A stretch of DNA of 64,000 bases from Coleophoma eucalyptorum (GCA_026120035.1 JALRME010000003.1:806001-870000), one strand, 5' to 3'; shown: positions 21,920-35,189, numbered from the stretch's first letter. Notes: a model not told the origin generated them from the sequence alone. Made by a program: numbers and translations.

Positions 21920-23617
21920 CTAAGCACCAGTTACTTCGCTCTCCTTCAGGTCCCACTTGCCCTCGTGCAAGCTTGCCAATACAGCCTTGCCTTCTTCTGA
22001 CAAGTCTGGTTTGCCAAGAGGCGTTACGATGCCTGTGAAAAATCTTGGTTGCCACTCTACGCCTTCATCCGCTCGCTGCTTTGCCTTCTCCCTTTGCCTT
22101 TCTTCTAATTCTTGCTTAAGAGCTGTTGCTCGTGAAAATTGACGTCCATTAATGGCCTCGGTAACGCCAGACCAGAATCGTAGCGACTCGTTGGGCAGTT
22201 GTTGCTCCATCGGAGGCAGCACCTTTGGCGCGACATTCAGTGGAGATAGATCAATCAGAAGCAATTGCTGATCCTGATCCTTATTAGTTTAAAAGCATCA
22301 TCGAAAGTAATGAAGCAGACTTACAGCTGATTTTGACCCCATCGAGAAGTAAACCTTGTCCTTCCAGTTTCCACCAATTCTGCCTAAGACATCTTTCTCT
22401 GGGACATCCCTTATACGGGTAATGTTATCATTCTCTGGATCATACCGGAAAACAACACCCTCAACCCTATTCTGGGTCTTTCCAAGCCATCCTTCTTCAA
22501 CGTAGTGCAGAATAGTCTTGATCTTTGTCTTTGGGCACGTGACGTAACATTGATCCCCAACAGTAACACTTAGACTGCCTCGTAATAAACCTCCCAGATG
22601 TGCAGCAGGATGCGTCAATTGATACTGCTCATCATCCCGCTTCTTCAAAGTGATAAAAATACCTAGGTTATGCTCTCCAGGTCCGACCTTTATACTCGTT
22701 CCCGTGAACTTGGCTGAAATCTGATCAAACCCACGAGCGTAAATACCCTTTTCAGGACAGTCCACGTAGAACGCTGAAACAGGAGGGTGATGGGATGTCT
22801 GTTCGGTGATATACGAGACTCGTATTGGTTTACTGACCTTTGGTACCGTGGTCGTAGAAGCGCTGCGGGATTTCGAGTTCAGTTTGGCTGACTTCATGGA
22901 AGATGCAGAGCTGTTTGGTTTCGAGGGTAGATTGGAGGTATCGATGGCCGGAACTGAATCCTCAACCTCCCAGTTACACTATTGATCAATCAGTAACGGA
23001 AATAACAGCGCCTGGAATAATGACTTACTCTAAAAAATTCGCCGAGAGTGGAGTTATACGGTTTGCAAGGTTTGCCCTTCACATACTTGAGATCCTTGGT
23101 GAACCAGAATCGCAAAACCTCCAGCATTCGATCCAATTCATCATCCGAATCTCCTATCGCTACAAACGTATTCGGTTGATCGAGGTAGTTCCAGTATTCC
23201 AAGTTCGGGGTTGGTTCCAAGAGTTGAGCAGGGAGCGAGAATCGGACAGAGGCAATGTCTGACACGCCAATGAATCTGCAGATAGGAAACGCGTGTTAAC
23301 AATGCTCAATCTCAATAGTTATCTGTCCATGGATGTGCGAACGTGTTCTTTGAAACACTTCTGGACAAGGACACCTTTGGGCGCAATTGCCACTCTAGAT
23401 AGCGGTGTGTAAAGGGCGAGGCAATATCTGCCTGCTTGAGCGATAATACTTACTTTCGCAGAATTCCCAGGAACATCTTCAGCTTGGAGCTGTCATCCGG
23501 AGGCCTTTCAACCGCATTGTTTGCGTGGTTCACCGAAGTTTCGGAGGCTGTGGAGGGGGCGGTTGAGGCAGCGGGGGAAGGCTCAAGGGCAGGAGAGCCG
23601 GACGATGCAGAGGCCAT
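21920..23617 (-). CDS. Oxysterol-binding protein-related lipid transfer protein (ORD only)
   Basis: Moves sterol or phosphoinositide between membranes at contact sites. Exons: 23454-23617, 23029-23275, 22325-22978, 21920-22279; 474 aa. The family signature EQTSHHPP is at ~196-203. Also typical are KFIGVSDIASVRFSLPAQLL, FWFTKDLKYVKGKPCKPYNS, LGEFFRCNWEV, GNWKDKVYFSMGSKS and the C-terminal helix with FFTGIVTPLGKPD. There is no PH domain, ankyrin repeat or FFAT motif evident, so it is a short, ligand-domain-only member, the length of yeast Osh4-Osh7. Which Osh subgroup it belongs to I cannot say. Introns are 178, 50 and 45 nt; the last is close to the lower limit for fungi. It is divergent from the CP2 factor across a 9-kb gap. 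Confidence 0.9.
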
Positions 23618-24304
23618 GTTGTGAATGGGAGCTCAATAAATCTACTCTAGTAGTGGTACAGATTTTTAAGCTATGCTCCTGTCGTGACTGGAACAAGTTG
23701 TGATGTTGTGGTGTTGAGGTTGTACTGTCGGGACAGAATTATAATGTCGGCCGGAAGAAGTCGAAATGATAAGTGACGTTTTACCAGCGCCCTATCGCAC
23801 AGACCCAAGCCCTACACGACCGCAGACGCGGGTAGTAAGGTTCAGCGTTCTTTGCCACAGACGACAATGAGAAACAGACAAACACGACGAGAGTCAGAGA
23901 GACAGAGAACGAGATGAACGACAATGGAAAGGTTGAGAAATGACCCCTCCACGAGATAAAGACAAGTTGGATGCGTTATCAGCGGACTGGACAACACGAC
24001 TCGGAAGTCAACAAAAAGGGAACTTGACCGCCAATCGATCCATCCACGGGATCTGGATTTTGCATTTCGCTCGCACGGGATCCGGGAGCAACCGCCAGAC
24101 TAAACTCTGAAGGCGTCGGGAACACTGAGGAGACGAAGTGATCTGTCCTGTAATGCAACGCATGCAACGCCCATGAAACTTCCTAAGAAGGACTGCGAAC
24201 CAGAGAGCGGTAGAAGCGCAAATGGATGAAGCGCATCTTGAATCTTGAGACACGAAAATTGTTCTAGAAAAACTTATCGACTATCTAATCGATTAGGTGA
24301 AAAG

Positions 24305-24313
24305 GGGGGGGGG
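24305..24313 (+). repeat. G9 tract
   Basis: Homopolymer of nine G following AAAA, in the gene desert. No known element was recognised around it. Confidence 0.8.
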
Positions 24314-25825
24314 ATGAGCAAGATGTTCAGCCGCATCGTGGAGTTCACGGTAAACACTGGATCAGATCTGCCTTGGTTGTAGAAATGAGATCGATCGCGG
24401 AGCAAGGGGCCGGTTGTTGTAGGGCTGCGCAGCAAGCACCTGTCGAGGCTTCTTGTGTAAAAAGCCCATCATCAAAACTCTGAGTTAGAGCTGACGATGT
24501 AGAAAGTCCAAGCGGATGATTCAATCGCTCTCATAGACCGTGATTCTCTGTGCAATCACGGGGTAAGTCTCGGGTCTGCAAGAGGCACATCTTAAGTCCT
24601 CAACTTATTTGAAGATCCATAATTTATTGTAACGTGCTCCTCAACAACAAGGAGCCCTTCGGCAACCCTTCAAATCTCTGGGAGTCTAGCATAAGAACGG
24701 ACACTAGGGTTGTTTCCTAGGACCGGTCCAAATATATCTTCATCCGCCTTGGCTTACCTCAACTCGGTAAGGACCACAGACCACTCTACGTCAATATGTA
24801 AGAACGGAGTCTCGAGTAAGGTGCAGGAACCAGCGAGATAATAATAAGAGGCGTCATTATCTGTCGAGATGGAGACCACTTCGCCTAGGAAGCCCATTTG
24901 ACCCATTTTCACAAAGCATTACTTGGCCCAATGATCGACCGACAGCGCTGATTTCAGTCATCGGGCACAAATCACAAACCTCCCTGAGTCGCTGTCGCTG
25001 TCACCCACATCGCAACGACCGGACCGCCACCATAGCATGATAGGATGATCCATGGCGCTTAGCACTTGTAATAATATCAATATTTCAGCGGTTGAGACTC
25101 CAATTTTGCGCCACGAGATGGCCGCTTTCTGACCTCCTTCCTTTTTCAATACTGGTAGTAGAATAGGCTCGGAGAGAAGCGAGAGAGAGGTGTGCGTTGC
25201 GAGCCACCAAGGATACTGCAGCATTCCAATAATGTGCATTAGGGTACCAAATTCCTTCATCGCTTAAGATACACATTTGCCATCGAGGAACTTCCTCATT
25301 GTCCTCTCAGGTACAATATTATCCCAGGCTCCCTGAACCAGCCAAGCACGTCTCAATCGGCTACACCGCACGAACAAAGTGTGGCAAAACATCAGCTAAG
25401 GTAGGAAGCAAAGCCTTTGGGCCCGGGGACACAATCCCAAATCAAACACCGCATGAAGGCGTGGTGTAGAAAATGCCTCTCGTTGAACTCCCATATCCTA
25501 GCTTGGCGGAACGGTTTGGGGTACCTCGAACTAAAGGGTATCCTCTAACAAAACACGACTCCACCGAGTTCAGACCACCTTCGCAGCGGTAGTTCAACGT
25601 CTTCGGGGCTACTCCGACAACGTTTGGCCTGTCATGACTCTACCTGTCAGTAGCATCAAAAAAACATTATCGGCTTAACTTTCCTTCTCGTCGGGTTTCC
25701 GTCTTTCTCCATTCAATATTTGCCTCTACCTTTAATTTCCGCGCAGAAGAAAATAGTCGGGATGCACAGCTGGGGGGCTCCAGTATGAGATCATAGTTGC
25801 ACTTACTATAGGAAGACCTTTATTT

Positions 25826-25840
25826 GGGGGGGGAGGGGGG
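25826..25840 (+). repeat. G-rich tract (G8-A-G6)
   Basis: Near-pure G run of 15 bases after TATTT, in the gene desert. It can form a G-quadruplex on the plus strand. Confidence 0.8.
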
Positions 25841-26241
25841 TGATTTCGGTCAATAAGCATTCTTGGGCTCTCAAGTGGCCTGTAATATGGATGGAGAATG
25901 GGCTTCATTCGGTCGGGATTCTACCAAATTGGATATATTACCCTATCTGGGGTTCGATGTGGGTAAATATGTCATCACCGGGGGAATTTTGTTGTGCAAA
26001 GTGTTTGGGGGTGAGGTGAGCGCAGCCGAGATAAGTCACGTTGCATGCAGTACCCGCCACTTTTATTGCCTTTCCCGAGTGAAGTTCTTGGGGATTGGGG
26101 ATGTCTGGTCGCATTTCCCGAGTCTTTTCATGCAACGAAAGGGGACGGCGCTGCAGAAGAGGCGAGAGAGCTGCAGTTGTGATAGCGAGTCAACCAGATT
26201 TACAAATTGCTTGGTGATATTATAGGGTGTAGTGGAGAGAA

Positions 26242-26252
26242 GGGGGGGGGGG
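26242..26252 (+). repeat. G11 tract
   Basis: Eleven consecutive G after GGAGAGAA, followed by TTGACCCC. Third long G run within 2 kb of this desert. Confidence 0.8.
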
Positions 26253-29200
26253 TTGACCCCTGGCCGTAAAGGAAGCATTACCCTCGTGTCGCAAGTATCA
26301 ACGGAGGCAATGAGGTCATCGTCGAGGAAAGACACTATCTTTGAGAACGGTAGAGACTATCATTACCGGATTGAGCCTGTCGATCTCGAGGGGAAAAGTG
26401 CATGAGATGGTAGTGTAAGTATATAAAAAGACATCGATCACGCCGATGTATAGCCCTGAAGGCAGTGGATCCCAAAAATTACCCGTAAGGCAAGAATCTA
26501 CACTCCTTCCTGGTCACTGTGGCAAGATGTCATAGCTGAGGCTTTTCTTTGCAGATGGAAGACTATTCCAGTAGGGTCTGCACGGCCCTATAGGGACCCT
26601 TCCACTGCCAGTAAGGAGCATGGTGGTTGCATTGTCCGTCTCGAGATCGGTACCCTGATTCCGAGCAGACACGCTGGGTACTGAATTAGAAAGATACTTT
26701 TAGAAGTGCGTGCGGCAGTTGGAATGGGTTGTAGATATAGCGGCATCAAATGTGTGTGGCTCGTGGATTGTAGCCTTCGCAAGCATTCCCTTGTGCAAGG
26801 ACACGGCTGTGGCTGGTGAATTGTGATGAGAATCCAGCATGCGGCAGAGACTGATAGTGCAGCATAACAACTGGCCACTGTGCGTGGTATACTTGTGACG
26901 TAAGCCCACTATTGCGACAGTGTGGAAGGTCGAGCCCATACGCGATTCCGTTGAGATGAGCGGTGTTAAAAAGACTACTTAAGTTGCTTGTAAGGGCTTG
27001 GAAGGCTTGTAAGGGTACATGTCTCGGCATGCGCCGTCCTTTATGTTGCGAAAGGGCCGGTAGGTACGGTGCAGTGAAAGTTAAAGCGAGATGCGGCGTT
27101 AGTCCATCGACAGCCTACCCCAGATTGGCGTAGATTTGAGGTCTGGAGCGGTCCATGGGCCCATCTAATCACAGCGAGCCAAGGGGCACTGCAATATGCC
27201 CATTGTGACCAAATGTACATAGCTACTGTAAGTACATGGTACATGGACTGCAGTGGTGTGATGTGTAAAAGGCCGGCGCTCTGTACGACACCAGATGCTT
27301 CGTTCTGCTTGCCATTGCCTCGCCAGTAATGCTACTTGGAAAAGTAAATATCGACGTAGCCAGCAATCGGCTCACAGCTTAGATACTGCCTCCCTCGACC
27401 ACTTTCGGACGCTACCCCGAGCAGATGGAATTTTGAAGGCAAAGGCACAAATAAGCCCACATGAAGCACCGGAGCATTGCTCACTGTGGAATCGTTTACC
27501 TTGGTGTGGTCGCCAGTCCCCTGCCGGAGAAGAGACCCATTGTTGTGCTCATCCTCTCTCGTACGCAATACACGCTCGATAGTGACAACAACAAGTGAGG
27601 GACTGAGATCCGGACTGCTGTTAGCGGCCCCGAGGTCTACGACCTTGACCGTTTGATGGTTTCGATGCCAGTTTGGACAAAAAAGCTGGAAGGTTTCGTA
27701 TTAGTAGTCCGAAACTACTGATAGCCCACACGGCGAGCCACCGAGTTTGTGGCTTGAGAGAGGAAACCCCAAAGCCCTCTGCTTTACCGGGCCTTAATCA
27801 CACTTATTCTTGTAGTCCTATAAGACCTAAAAGTTGTCTACTGCAATCCAATGTAAGTATTGGTTCATTTTACTCGGGTGCTGTAGCTTGTCTGTTTGAC
27901 GTGTATTTAGCTAAGCGATGACTTTGCTTTGCTTTGCTTTTTCTCGCATTGAGGAAGAAGTAAGAAGTAAGAAGTGAGACGATATGAGCTGACATTTAGT
28001 GAGCTTTTAACTTTTGCTAATGTCCCTCTGTAGCACCAGTTTGGTGTGTTGGTACCACAAACTTAGTGTGACCGCGTAACCCTCTTATGGTGCTTGCGAG
28101 CTAAGGGTTGACCACGAGCTTAGATCTGTTATCGCAGCCGTTAGTAGCGTGTCATATAATTGAATCTTGCCAAGGACTCTCCACTAAGTGACCTGCCAAT
28201 TTCTTAAGGCGTTTGTTTCCTCTTTGGGCCTGGTGGGCGGCTGTCCTCATGACCTGGAGACTGTCTGTAGTACATCATTTTGCTCGAGGGCCGCGCACCA
28301 CAACATGTTCTCTGTACTTGGACCACGACCCAAAGATCATACTGAAACTATCTAGAGACTTCTTGATTGCATTTCTACGTTTTGCCACGAGTTTGTGGCT
28401 GTGTTTGTCTTGTGGTTGTAAAAGCAGCAGTGAGGTTAGTTAGAACCTAGAGGAGAAGCAACTATCTAGTACACATGCCAGCGGGAAGTGCAGCCACATG
28501 TGGCGAGTGTAATCAAGCCATACTGTGGCTGTGGCTGTGCACCCCAATGTACAATAGCAGTAGATCCTTACCATTGCGGAACTGCTGCAGCCTTAGGACT
28601 TGTCCTGTAGGGCTTCGAATATCCAGACCATTTATATGATTCATGTTGATCTCGCCTTCTCCGAGCCTATCTTGGCCACACTTGGAGCTCTTCCGTTGTG
28701 CCGTTTCTGTCTAATTTGCCAAACGGGCTGAAGCGAAGCCCTTGAAACATCCAACATATCATAATGAGCCCCTTTCTCATTTACACCAGCACGGTTTCGT
28801 GGGGATGTTTTTGACGTCGGTACTCGTGCGAGCCCGCTTCTGGTTCATGCTAAAAATTCATGCTGAATTAACTAATATCTCCATATGTTTGAAGACTCCG
28901 CAGCATGGGGCCCGAGATGCAGCCACACCCCCTCCTGCAATATCCAAAAGTGTGCGAGATGCCCAAAAGAGTGTCCGTAAGTCCAAATGAAGACCAACCT
29001 GAGACATGACATCAACCCAACGTCTGTTAGACACTATTAGTTGACTGGCTTTCCACATATTTTATGCATCAAAGCTCCCTTGTGCGGATCTTGGGGCAAG
29101 CGCATGAGAAACATCAGCTGTCATTAAGAAATCATTTGCATTATTATATCCGAGCTGCTATCCTCGGTTGGCAGTATGCAGCCATCGATGTTTCCTTCAT

Positions 29201-32200
29201 GTGAACATTGTCAGTGATTGATAATAAAACTTTAAAGATGGACGAAACGAATGTGGTATGAGAGAGTAAGACAACATGCAAGTTGATCATTGCTGATAAG
29301 TGATAGCTGGTTGCTCGGTGCTGCGTTCTGTCTGAAGGCAAGCAAAGAAATATGAAGCGAGGAAACGCTAAAGACGGGAAATCTGAAGGAACTAGGGGTT
29401 GGTGGCAGCAGCCTCCGGCGCTGAAGGCCAACGGATAAATACTCTCGAAATGCTCATCTTACGTGCATCAGAAAGGGCATGAGTTGGATCGAGCCAATGA
29501 CAACTCATATCAGCTGTTTTCTTCAGATAATTTCATGCGCACAGGAAAACGGTGTTCATCTTCTATCTTTGACCCTAACACCGGCGTGTCAGGCGCCGAG
29601 TGAGTTCTGCACGCGCGCGACTATAAACGTAATACCTCAACAGAATGATGTTACTGATCATCTACTAGTTCCGGAGGACTGACGGACTTGAATTTTTGGG
29701 TCATAATATGAAGCGAATGGACAGACACTAAAATGTGTTAAGAGTACGTTCCTAGTGCTGTGGTCCGGAAGGGTCTGTTTCATTAATTGTGAACAAGGAG
29801 ACGGGACATCTTGTGTACCATCACGACCGAAAAGTTGACCATCAAATGAAACCCGAAGCTGGCACGGTAAATGCATTGGTCCTCGATAGGGTCAGCATGG
29901 CCGTTGGGTAGCTCCAGTAGAAAGTAGCTCATCTAGGGTTCGAGCTCTATTGCTAACGGTAGTTAATGCTAGTAGTGCTATTACAATGCTTACAGGCCTA
30001 GTCTTACGGGCCCACTGAATTCAGCGATATTTTTACGTCTTAAATGCCTGAGTTCTCAAGTTTTTCCAATCGTATCAAACAAAGACAAAGTCTTTCTGTC
30101 CGAAATCAGAAGCCTTGCTCCGAGCTAGATCATGTATAATAGTATTGATCTAAATGACAATTGAGCCCTATCCTGGAAAAAGTTTGGAAGCTACCTTGTA
30201 GTTAGATACAGTTTAATGGCCCTTGTATTCTACAGAACCATGAGTGGGATCGTAGCTGGTGTCTGGCACGGAGCAAATTCTAAAGATGGTTAATTGCTTT
30301 CATCTTGGAAGCCAGTCGCAACGCTCTACTGGCGCCGTTTGTAGGGATAACGGAGCAGCCCGAGCGAGTATCGGATTATGGTGATGGCAGGCGCTGCATT
30401 TGTGTTTCCCTGGTTCCAGTCGGAGACTTCAGATTGATATGAATAACAAATGAATGAATCGTGGAGCAGCCCAGAGCATTATATCAATACATCGCATATT
30501 TCCGAAGAAGGACTTTAGACCGTGCTAGGAGAGAATGTGCAATGATAAAGTGGCATCTATGCGTATACTTTGAACGATAAGTAATCACCGGTGTGTCTCC
30601 CACAGCCATCTCCCTCCCGCCGATAAATCTTGATGAGATCAGAATTCGGTCTGTGTGTTAGCTCTAGGACATGTCCGTTCTACTAGGGAAGCTGAGGTTT
30701 TGCAGATCAGTGGCTTCTCCTAACATCACATCGAGATTCTTAGACCAAAAGATGAAAAATACGTCTCACCCCTACAACGTGAGGTGTGCTGGCGTAAGGT
30801 TGTGGCTGAGCAGAAGGCTAGAAGCATAGAAGACCAGATCGACAGTGAAGCTAGGAGTTGAATACCGAATGATTCGAGAGTATGAGTTCGGCTCAAACGC
30901 GAAGGACAGCCTCGTACCTGAATGCAGATGAGGTACCAGAAATTGCTGCTTATCACGCCAGGATAATGGTCAAAAATGTCAGAAGACAGCTTTTTGGCTT
31001 TTGCATTTGCCTTCAGTACCCAACGAGCATGTACCTGACGGAAGGGCTGCCAATGTCGCCCCTCTGTCGCACAAAGAAATGACAGGGAGCAGCTAAGTAA
31101 AAGATGTGCATTCGCTATGGGATATGAGGCCCGTTGACAGAATGGCATCGAGGCCTGGGCCCGCAATGTGCTATTGGGAGGAGACCATTGGACGGAGTGC
31201 TATCAGCGCCCGGGACGCCAGTCCATGCTCCCGCAAAGTTGTGCAAATGTAGAACGGCAGTGAAATGAGTCTCAGTGGTGAAGGATGCTTCGGAGACCTG
31301 TGGTTGATCGGAGAGTGAAAAGAAATTTGGCGTTCGTGCGAGCGAAGAGCCGCTTGAGGAAATTTGACATAGTGAGGTGCTACAGTAACTTCCACTGGGT
31401 CATGGACCTTCTGGCGCAGGCCTTCCTCTCCGCCGCAGTAAGTACAGCACAGTACAGTACAGTGTAGCACAGTACAAACAAGTAGCTGGGGAATCAAGAT
31501 GCTCCCGTGAGGCGTCGATTGGTTCCTCGGGCACCAGCAGAGCCAGCGCCACAGCTGGAGAAGCGGTCAGTGGGATGGGCCGCCAGAACAGACGGACGAA
31601 GCTGGAGCACTAGGAGCACGAAAGTTTCGCATCGCAGATTGCTGTGTTGTCTGTAACGGACTACTGTAACGAAGTGCATAGCATGAGCCACACCTTGGAG
31701 CGGAAGCTTTTCTCCAGGTGTGAGGTCGCCACGATTGCTCGTCATCGCGACGATGATCTTTGCCCACATGGTCAAAGAGTGTGGCTTTCGCCCGCTTGCT
31801 GCTTTTTGCGAAATGGATTGTCTGTGTCTGTCGCTGTCGCGCGAATTTCGAACTCCACCAGTCGTGATCCACATCCACATCCCGCCCATGCTACTGCTGC
31901 CATGCCTTGCCATGGGCCATGGGATGGGATGATGGCCCATCCCAGACCCTGGCCCGAGCCCATGTCGCTTTCAACATGCTGTCTCGCTATTGTAGTCTAG
32001 CTGCTCGTCGTGCCTCTGCCATGTCTACCCTTTCGTCGTGCTTGTCTCCTAGTCCCTCGACAGCAGCAGCACGTAGGGTCTTTTTTTTCCCTTCCAAAAG
32101 GCACAACTTTGCTTCGCATCCCTACACATAGCTGGCCTAAGAAGTCATAGCTTCCGGCTTGTCCACCCCATCACTGGTTCCTCGCCCTCGGAACAAAAGC

Positions 32201-32564
32201 TGTCGATGGGCCCCCATGTCCGTTCGAATGCTCCATACTGTAGCTGATGTCCCGTCATCTCTCCACCGTGTTCAGCCATTATCCTTATAACAGTCAGCCT
32301 CCTCCATCTTTTTCCACACATACAAAAGACGCTCCCAGCATATCACTTTTTGGAGACACTCCAGACAACTCACCACGCTCATCCCGACCATAATCACCGC
32401 CCATAGGTGTCTACCACGCTCGCTACTCCTCGCAATCGCAAACCCCCCCAACATCCATATGCTCTGTGTTGCCAGCCTTTCGCACCCTCACCGAGAAGTC
32501 CTAACATATATTTCGCGTTGATTCCCTGAATGCTCAAGCTGTGCTGCAGCTTTGAATACTCCAG

Positions 32565-35189
32565 ATGTTTCGAAATCGGTAAGTAACCAAGTACAGTCCT
32601 GGTGGTTGGCGCAGGCTCTGTGTACCTCCAGCTTTCGACTTGGAGCGCGCCATAACTAATCCTGGAGTTTACAGGACATCCTCACAAAAGCCCGGCGATG
32701 ACTTTATCGCCAATTTCCGCCAGAACTTCCCAGAAGTAAGCACCGCAGCAACTTCGGGGGGTTCAGTTTCTGGGATTGCAGCGCACGACGATGTTGTTGG
32801 CCATGTATCGCAAGATAAGTGAGTACACTCATTTCTAGACCCGCGCTCCTAAGCGAACTTCACCTCACTTGCGATGATGGATGTCTACTTTTATCCAGAA
32901 CCTTATGCTTTGCAAAGAATAGGCTGACTTTCTTGTAGTAGACAGCAAGATGATACTCACGATATGAAAGATCTGGATCCTACGCCGAGGGCACAGCACG
33001 AACCATGGAGGTTCACACCATCCCTCCTCGACCCAAATTCATTTGCCTTCAGCGCATTTGCAAACCAGCCTCCTGGCTATTACACCCCTACACCTGGAGG
33101 GACAAATACCCTCTACCATAACCAAGCTGGTGATCTTCATACTCCTGGAATGGGCATTGGGATGGGCTTGGGGACACCGCTATCACTCCCTACATCTACC
33201 GATGGACTTCATGGAGGGTCTATGATGGACATGTCGGCGCTTGGGCACCATATGCCTCCTCACTTTTTTAATCCTTTTGGTCATCCGCAACAGCAACAGC
33301 AGCATCACCACCAACAGCAACAGCTAGAACAATCCTCGTATGCTCCGTCCTCATTTGTGCATCAAGACACCGGTTATGAGACAATGGAGCACGATGGATC
33401 CCCGTTAGAACCCGAAAGCCGTATGGGCTCAATGGATGCAAACCTCCAACATCACTCGCCCATTATGAGCTTTAATCCAGCACATTATGAGATGGCCATG
33501 TCGGCACCAATGCCGCCATCAGCCGAGAAATTCCGTTTCCATGTTACACTCAACGCCCCTACAGCAATGATCAAAAGCGCAGAAGAGATTCCGGTCACCT
33601 ATTTGAATAAAGGACAGGCTTACTCGTTATCAGTAGTCGATACAGAGCCAAGGATGCCAATACCGCCTGGAACCCGGTATCGTACTTTTGTCAGAATCTC
33701 CTTTGAAGATGAACAGCAACGGCAGAGGCCAGGCACTTGCTGGCAACTTTGGAAGGAGGGCCGAGGCACAAATGAGGCTCATCAAAGAGGTGGTAAGCTC
33801 CAAGCCGTAGAGTACGTTGAAGCAAATCAACCCGTTGAGGGTGACGACAAGAGGACTCGTATCGACCTTGACACGGCGTCATTCGATGGATTCTCTGTCA
33901 TCTGGACTCCTGGTGTCAACGGCTCTACAGAGTGCAATATTGCAGTTCGCTTCAACTTTCTTTCAACCGACTTCAGCCACTCGAAGGGAGTTAAAGGAAT
34001 TCCTGTTCGACTCTGTGCCAAAACGGAAACACTCACAGACGGATCACCACATTCGGTATCTGATGCAGAAGTTGCATTCTGCAAAGTAAAATTGTTCCGA
34101 GATCACGGTGCTGAACGTAAGCTGTCGAATGATATTGCACATGTCAAGAAGACGATCGAGAAACTCAAGCAGCAGATTGCCCAAGCCGAGACAGGAATGA
34201 AAGATTTTGGAAAGAGGAAGAGGGCCAGCGTGATGGTGGACAAATCACAGCCAAGCCAGCGGCCCGGAAAGGTCCAGAAGCACAAGAGGACTTGGTCCAT
34301 GTCTTCTGCTTCATCGGCTGGAGGCAGAGTACCTATAGAAGAGGATCTTCACTACAAACTCCAGACCATGCAGGACATGTTCACGAGTCCGAGACCAATT
34401 AGTATACTCTACCTTCGAGGCTCCGAGCAGGATGATCCGGATCTGAGTCCGGTTGCATTGGCCGGAGAGCCGCTCGACCTCACAAAGGTCGACTCGCGTG
34501 AGAGTGGGGTATGGCTTCAAAGAGCCCAAAGTACTACCGCTACCTCATCTCTCGTCTCTCCATCGCCAAGCTCTTTGTCTCTCCCGTCTCAGGGTATTGG
34601 AGGCAATCCCGCCGTCAGTATCGGTGGTCAGTGGCCGGAATACAAAACAATAGCGCCAATTGAGAACCCGGGTCAAAATGTGCTACAAACAGGAATTGCA
34701 CCAGAACAAGCAACAAAGGTGCAGACCAAGGATGAAGCTGGAAACCTAAGTGGCTGGATAGAGGCACTTGGAGTTGATCCGTCCTACCAGCCACCAGCGG
34801 AGCGACTGATCAAACCTGTTGCTTGCTTTTACGTTTTGTACCGCGATCCTCAATCCAGCAACAACTATTACCGTGCAATCTATTTAATGCAACGAACATT
34901 GAAAGACTTCACGAATGGCATTGCAAGCAAGTGGAATCTGGAACCCACAAAAGTCCTTAGAACACTCCACGTCCTAGGTGATCGCAACCTTGAAGTGGAA
35001 ATGGACGATGATGTTATCAGAGAGCTTGCCGAAGGACAAGATCTCGTTATGGAAATCGCAGAAGTCTATCAATCTCCTCAGCCTGTCAAGCGCGAGTGGG
35101 AAATGGCGGTTGACGCTGTGGATAGCGATACCACAGCCACGCAGAGCGTGGTCCAGACTCGGGGTTACGAACTCCGATTCATGTTCTGA
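32565..35189 (+). CDS. CP2/grainyhead-family transcription factor
   Basis: Sequence-specific DNA-binding regulator; in fungi, members affect conidial separation and cell-wall remodelling. Exons: 32565-32578 (14 nt), 32675-32818, 32939-35189; 802 aa. Residues 1-~240 are low in structure, with a Gln/His tract near 170-184. The CP2 DNA-binding domain spans ~245-445: EKFRFHVTLNAPTAMIKSA, VTYLNKGQAYSLSVVD, GTRYRTFVRISFEDEQQR and FNFLSTDFSHSKGVKGIPVR are its diagnostic strands, shared with grainyhead and LSF. A charged coiled-coil-like helix follows (~450-480), then a Ser-rich linker. A C-terminal ubiquitin-like/dimerisation region at ~673-767 contains PVACFYVLYRDPQSSNNYYR. The first exon encodes only four full codons; the start depends on the splice at 32579-32674, and an alternative leader is possible. 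Large non-coding flanks (9 kb up, 4 kb down) fit a developmentally regulated gene. Confidence 0.88.

Larger units (their letters stand above)
23618..32564. other. Nine-kilobase gene desert between OSBP and CP2-factor genes
   Basis: No gene could be supported. Open frames are all under ~150 codons, overlap each other on both strands and show no family resemblance or splice-joined continuation. Base composition is mixed rather than strongly AT-rich, so I see no RIP-degraded transposon. It contains G tracts at 24305, 25826 and 26242, short CTTTG/GAAGTAA repeats near 27930-27975 and a CAGTACA cluster near 31445-31475. The last several hundred bases are C/T-rich like a 5' leader of the CP2 gene. 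It may hold long regulatory sequence or non-coding RNA, which cannot be read from sequence. Confidence 0.55.

Noticed and set aside
25863..26225. 120-codon open frame in the gene desert
   Set aside because: No recognisable motif; overlapped by opposite-strand frames; no splice-linked continuation; frames this long are expected by chance in 9 kb of mid-GC sequence.
29930..29960. GGTTCGAGCTC, resembling a tRNA B box
   Set aside because: No matching A box at the right distance, no acceptor stem pairing and no cloverleaf could be drawn.
31494..31940. 148-codon minus-strand frame upstream of the CP2 factor
   Set aside because: Overlapped by open frames on both strands, low-complexity Met/Gly/Pro text caused by ATGGG repeats, no resemblance.
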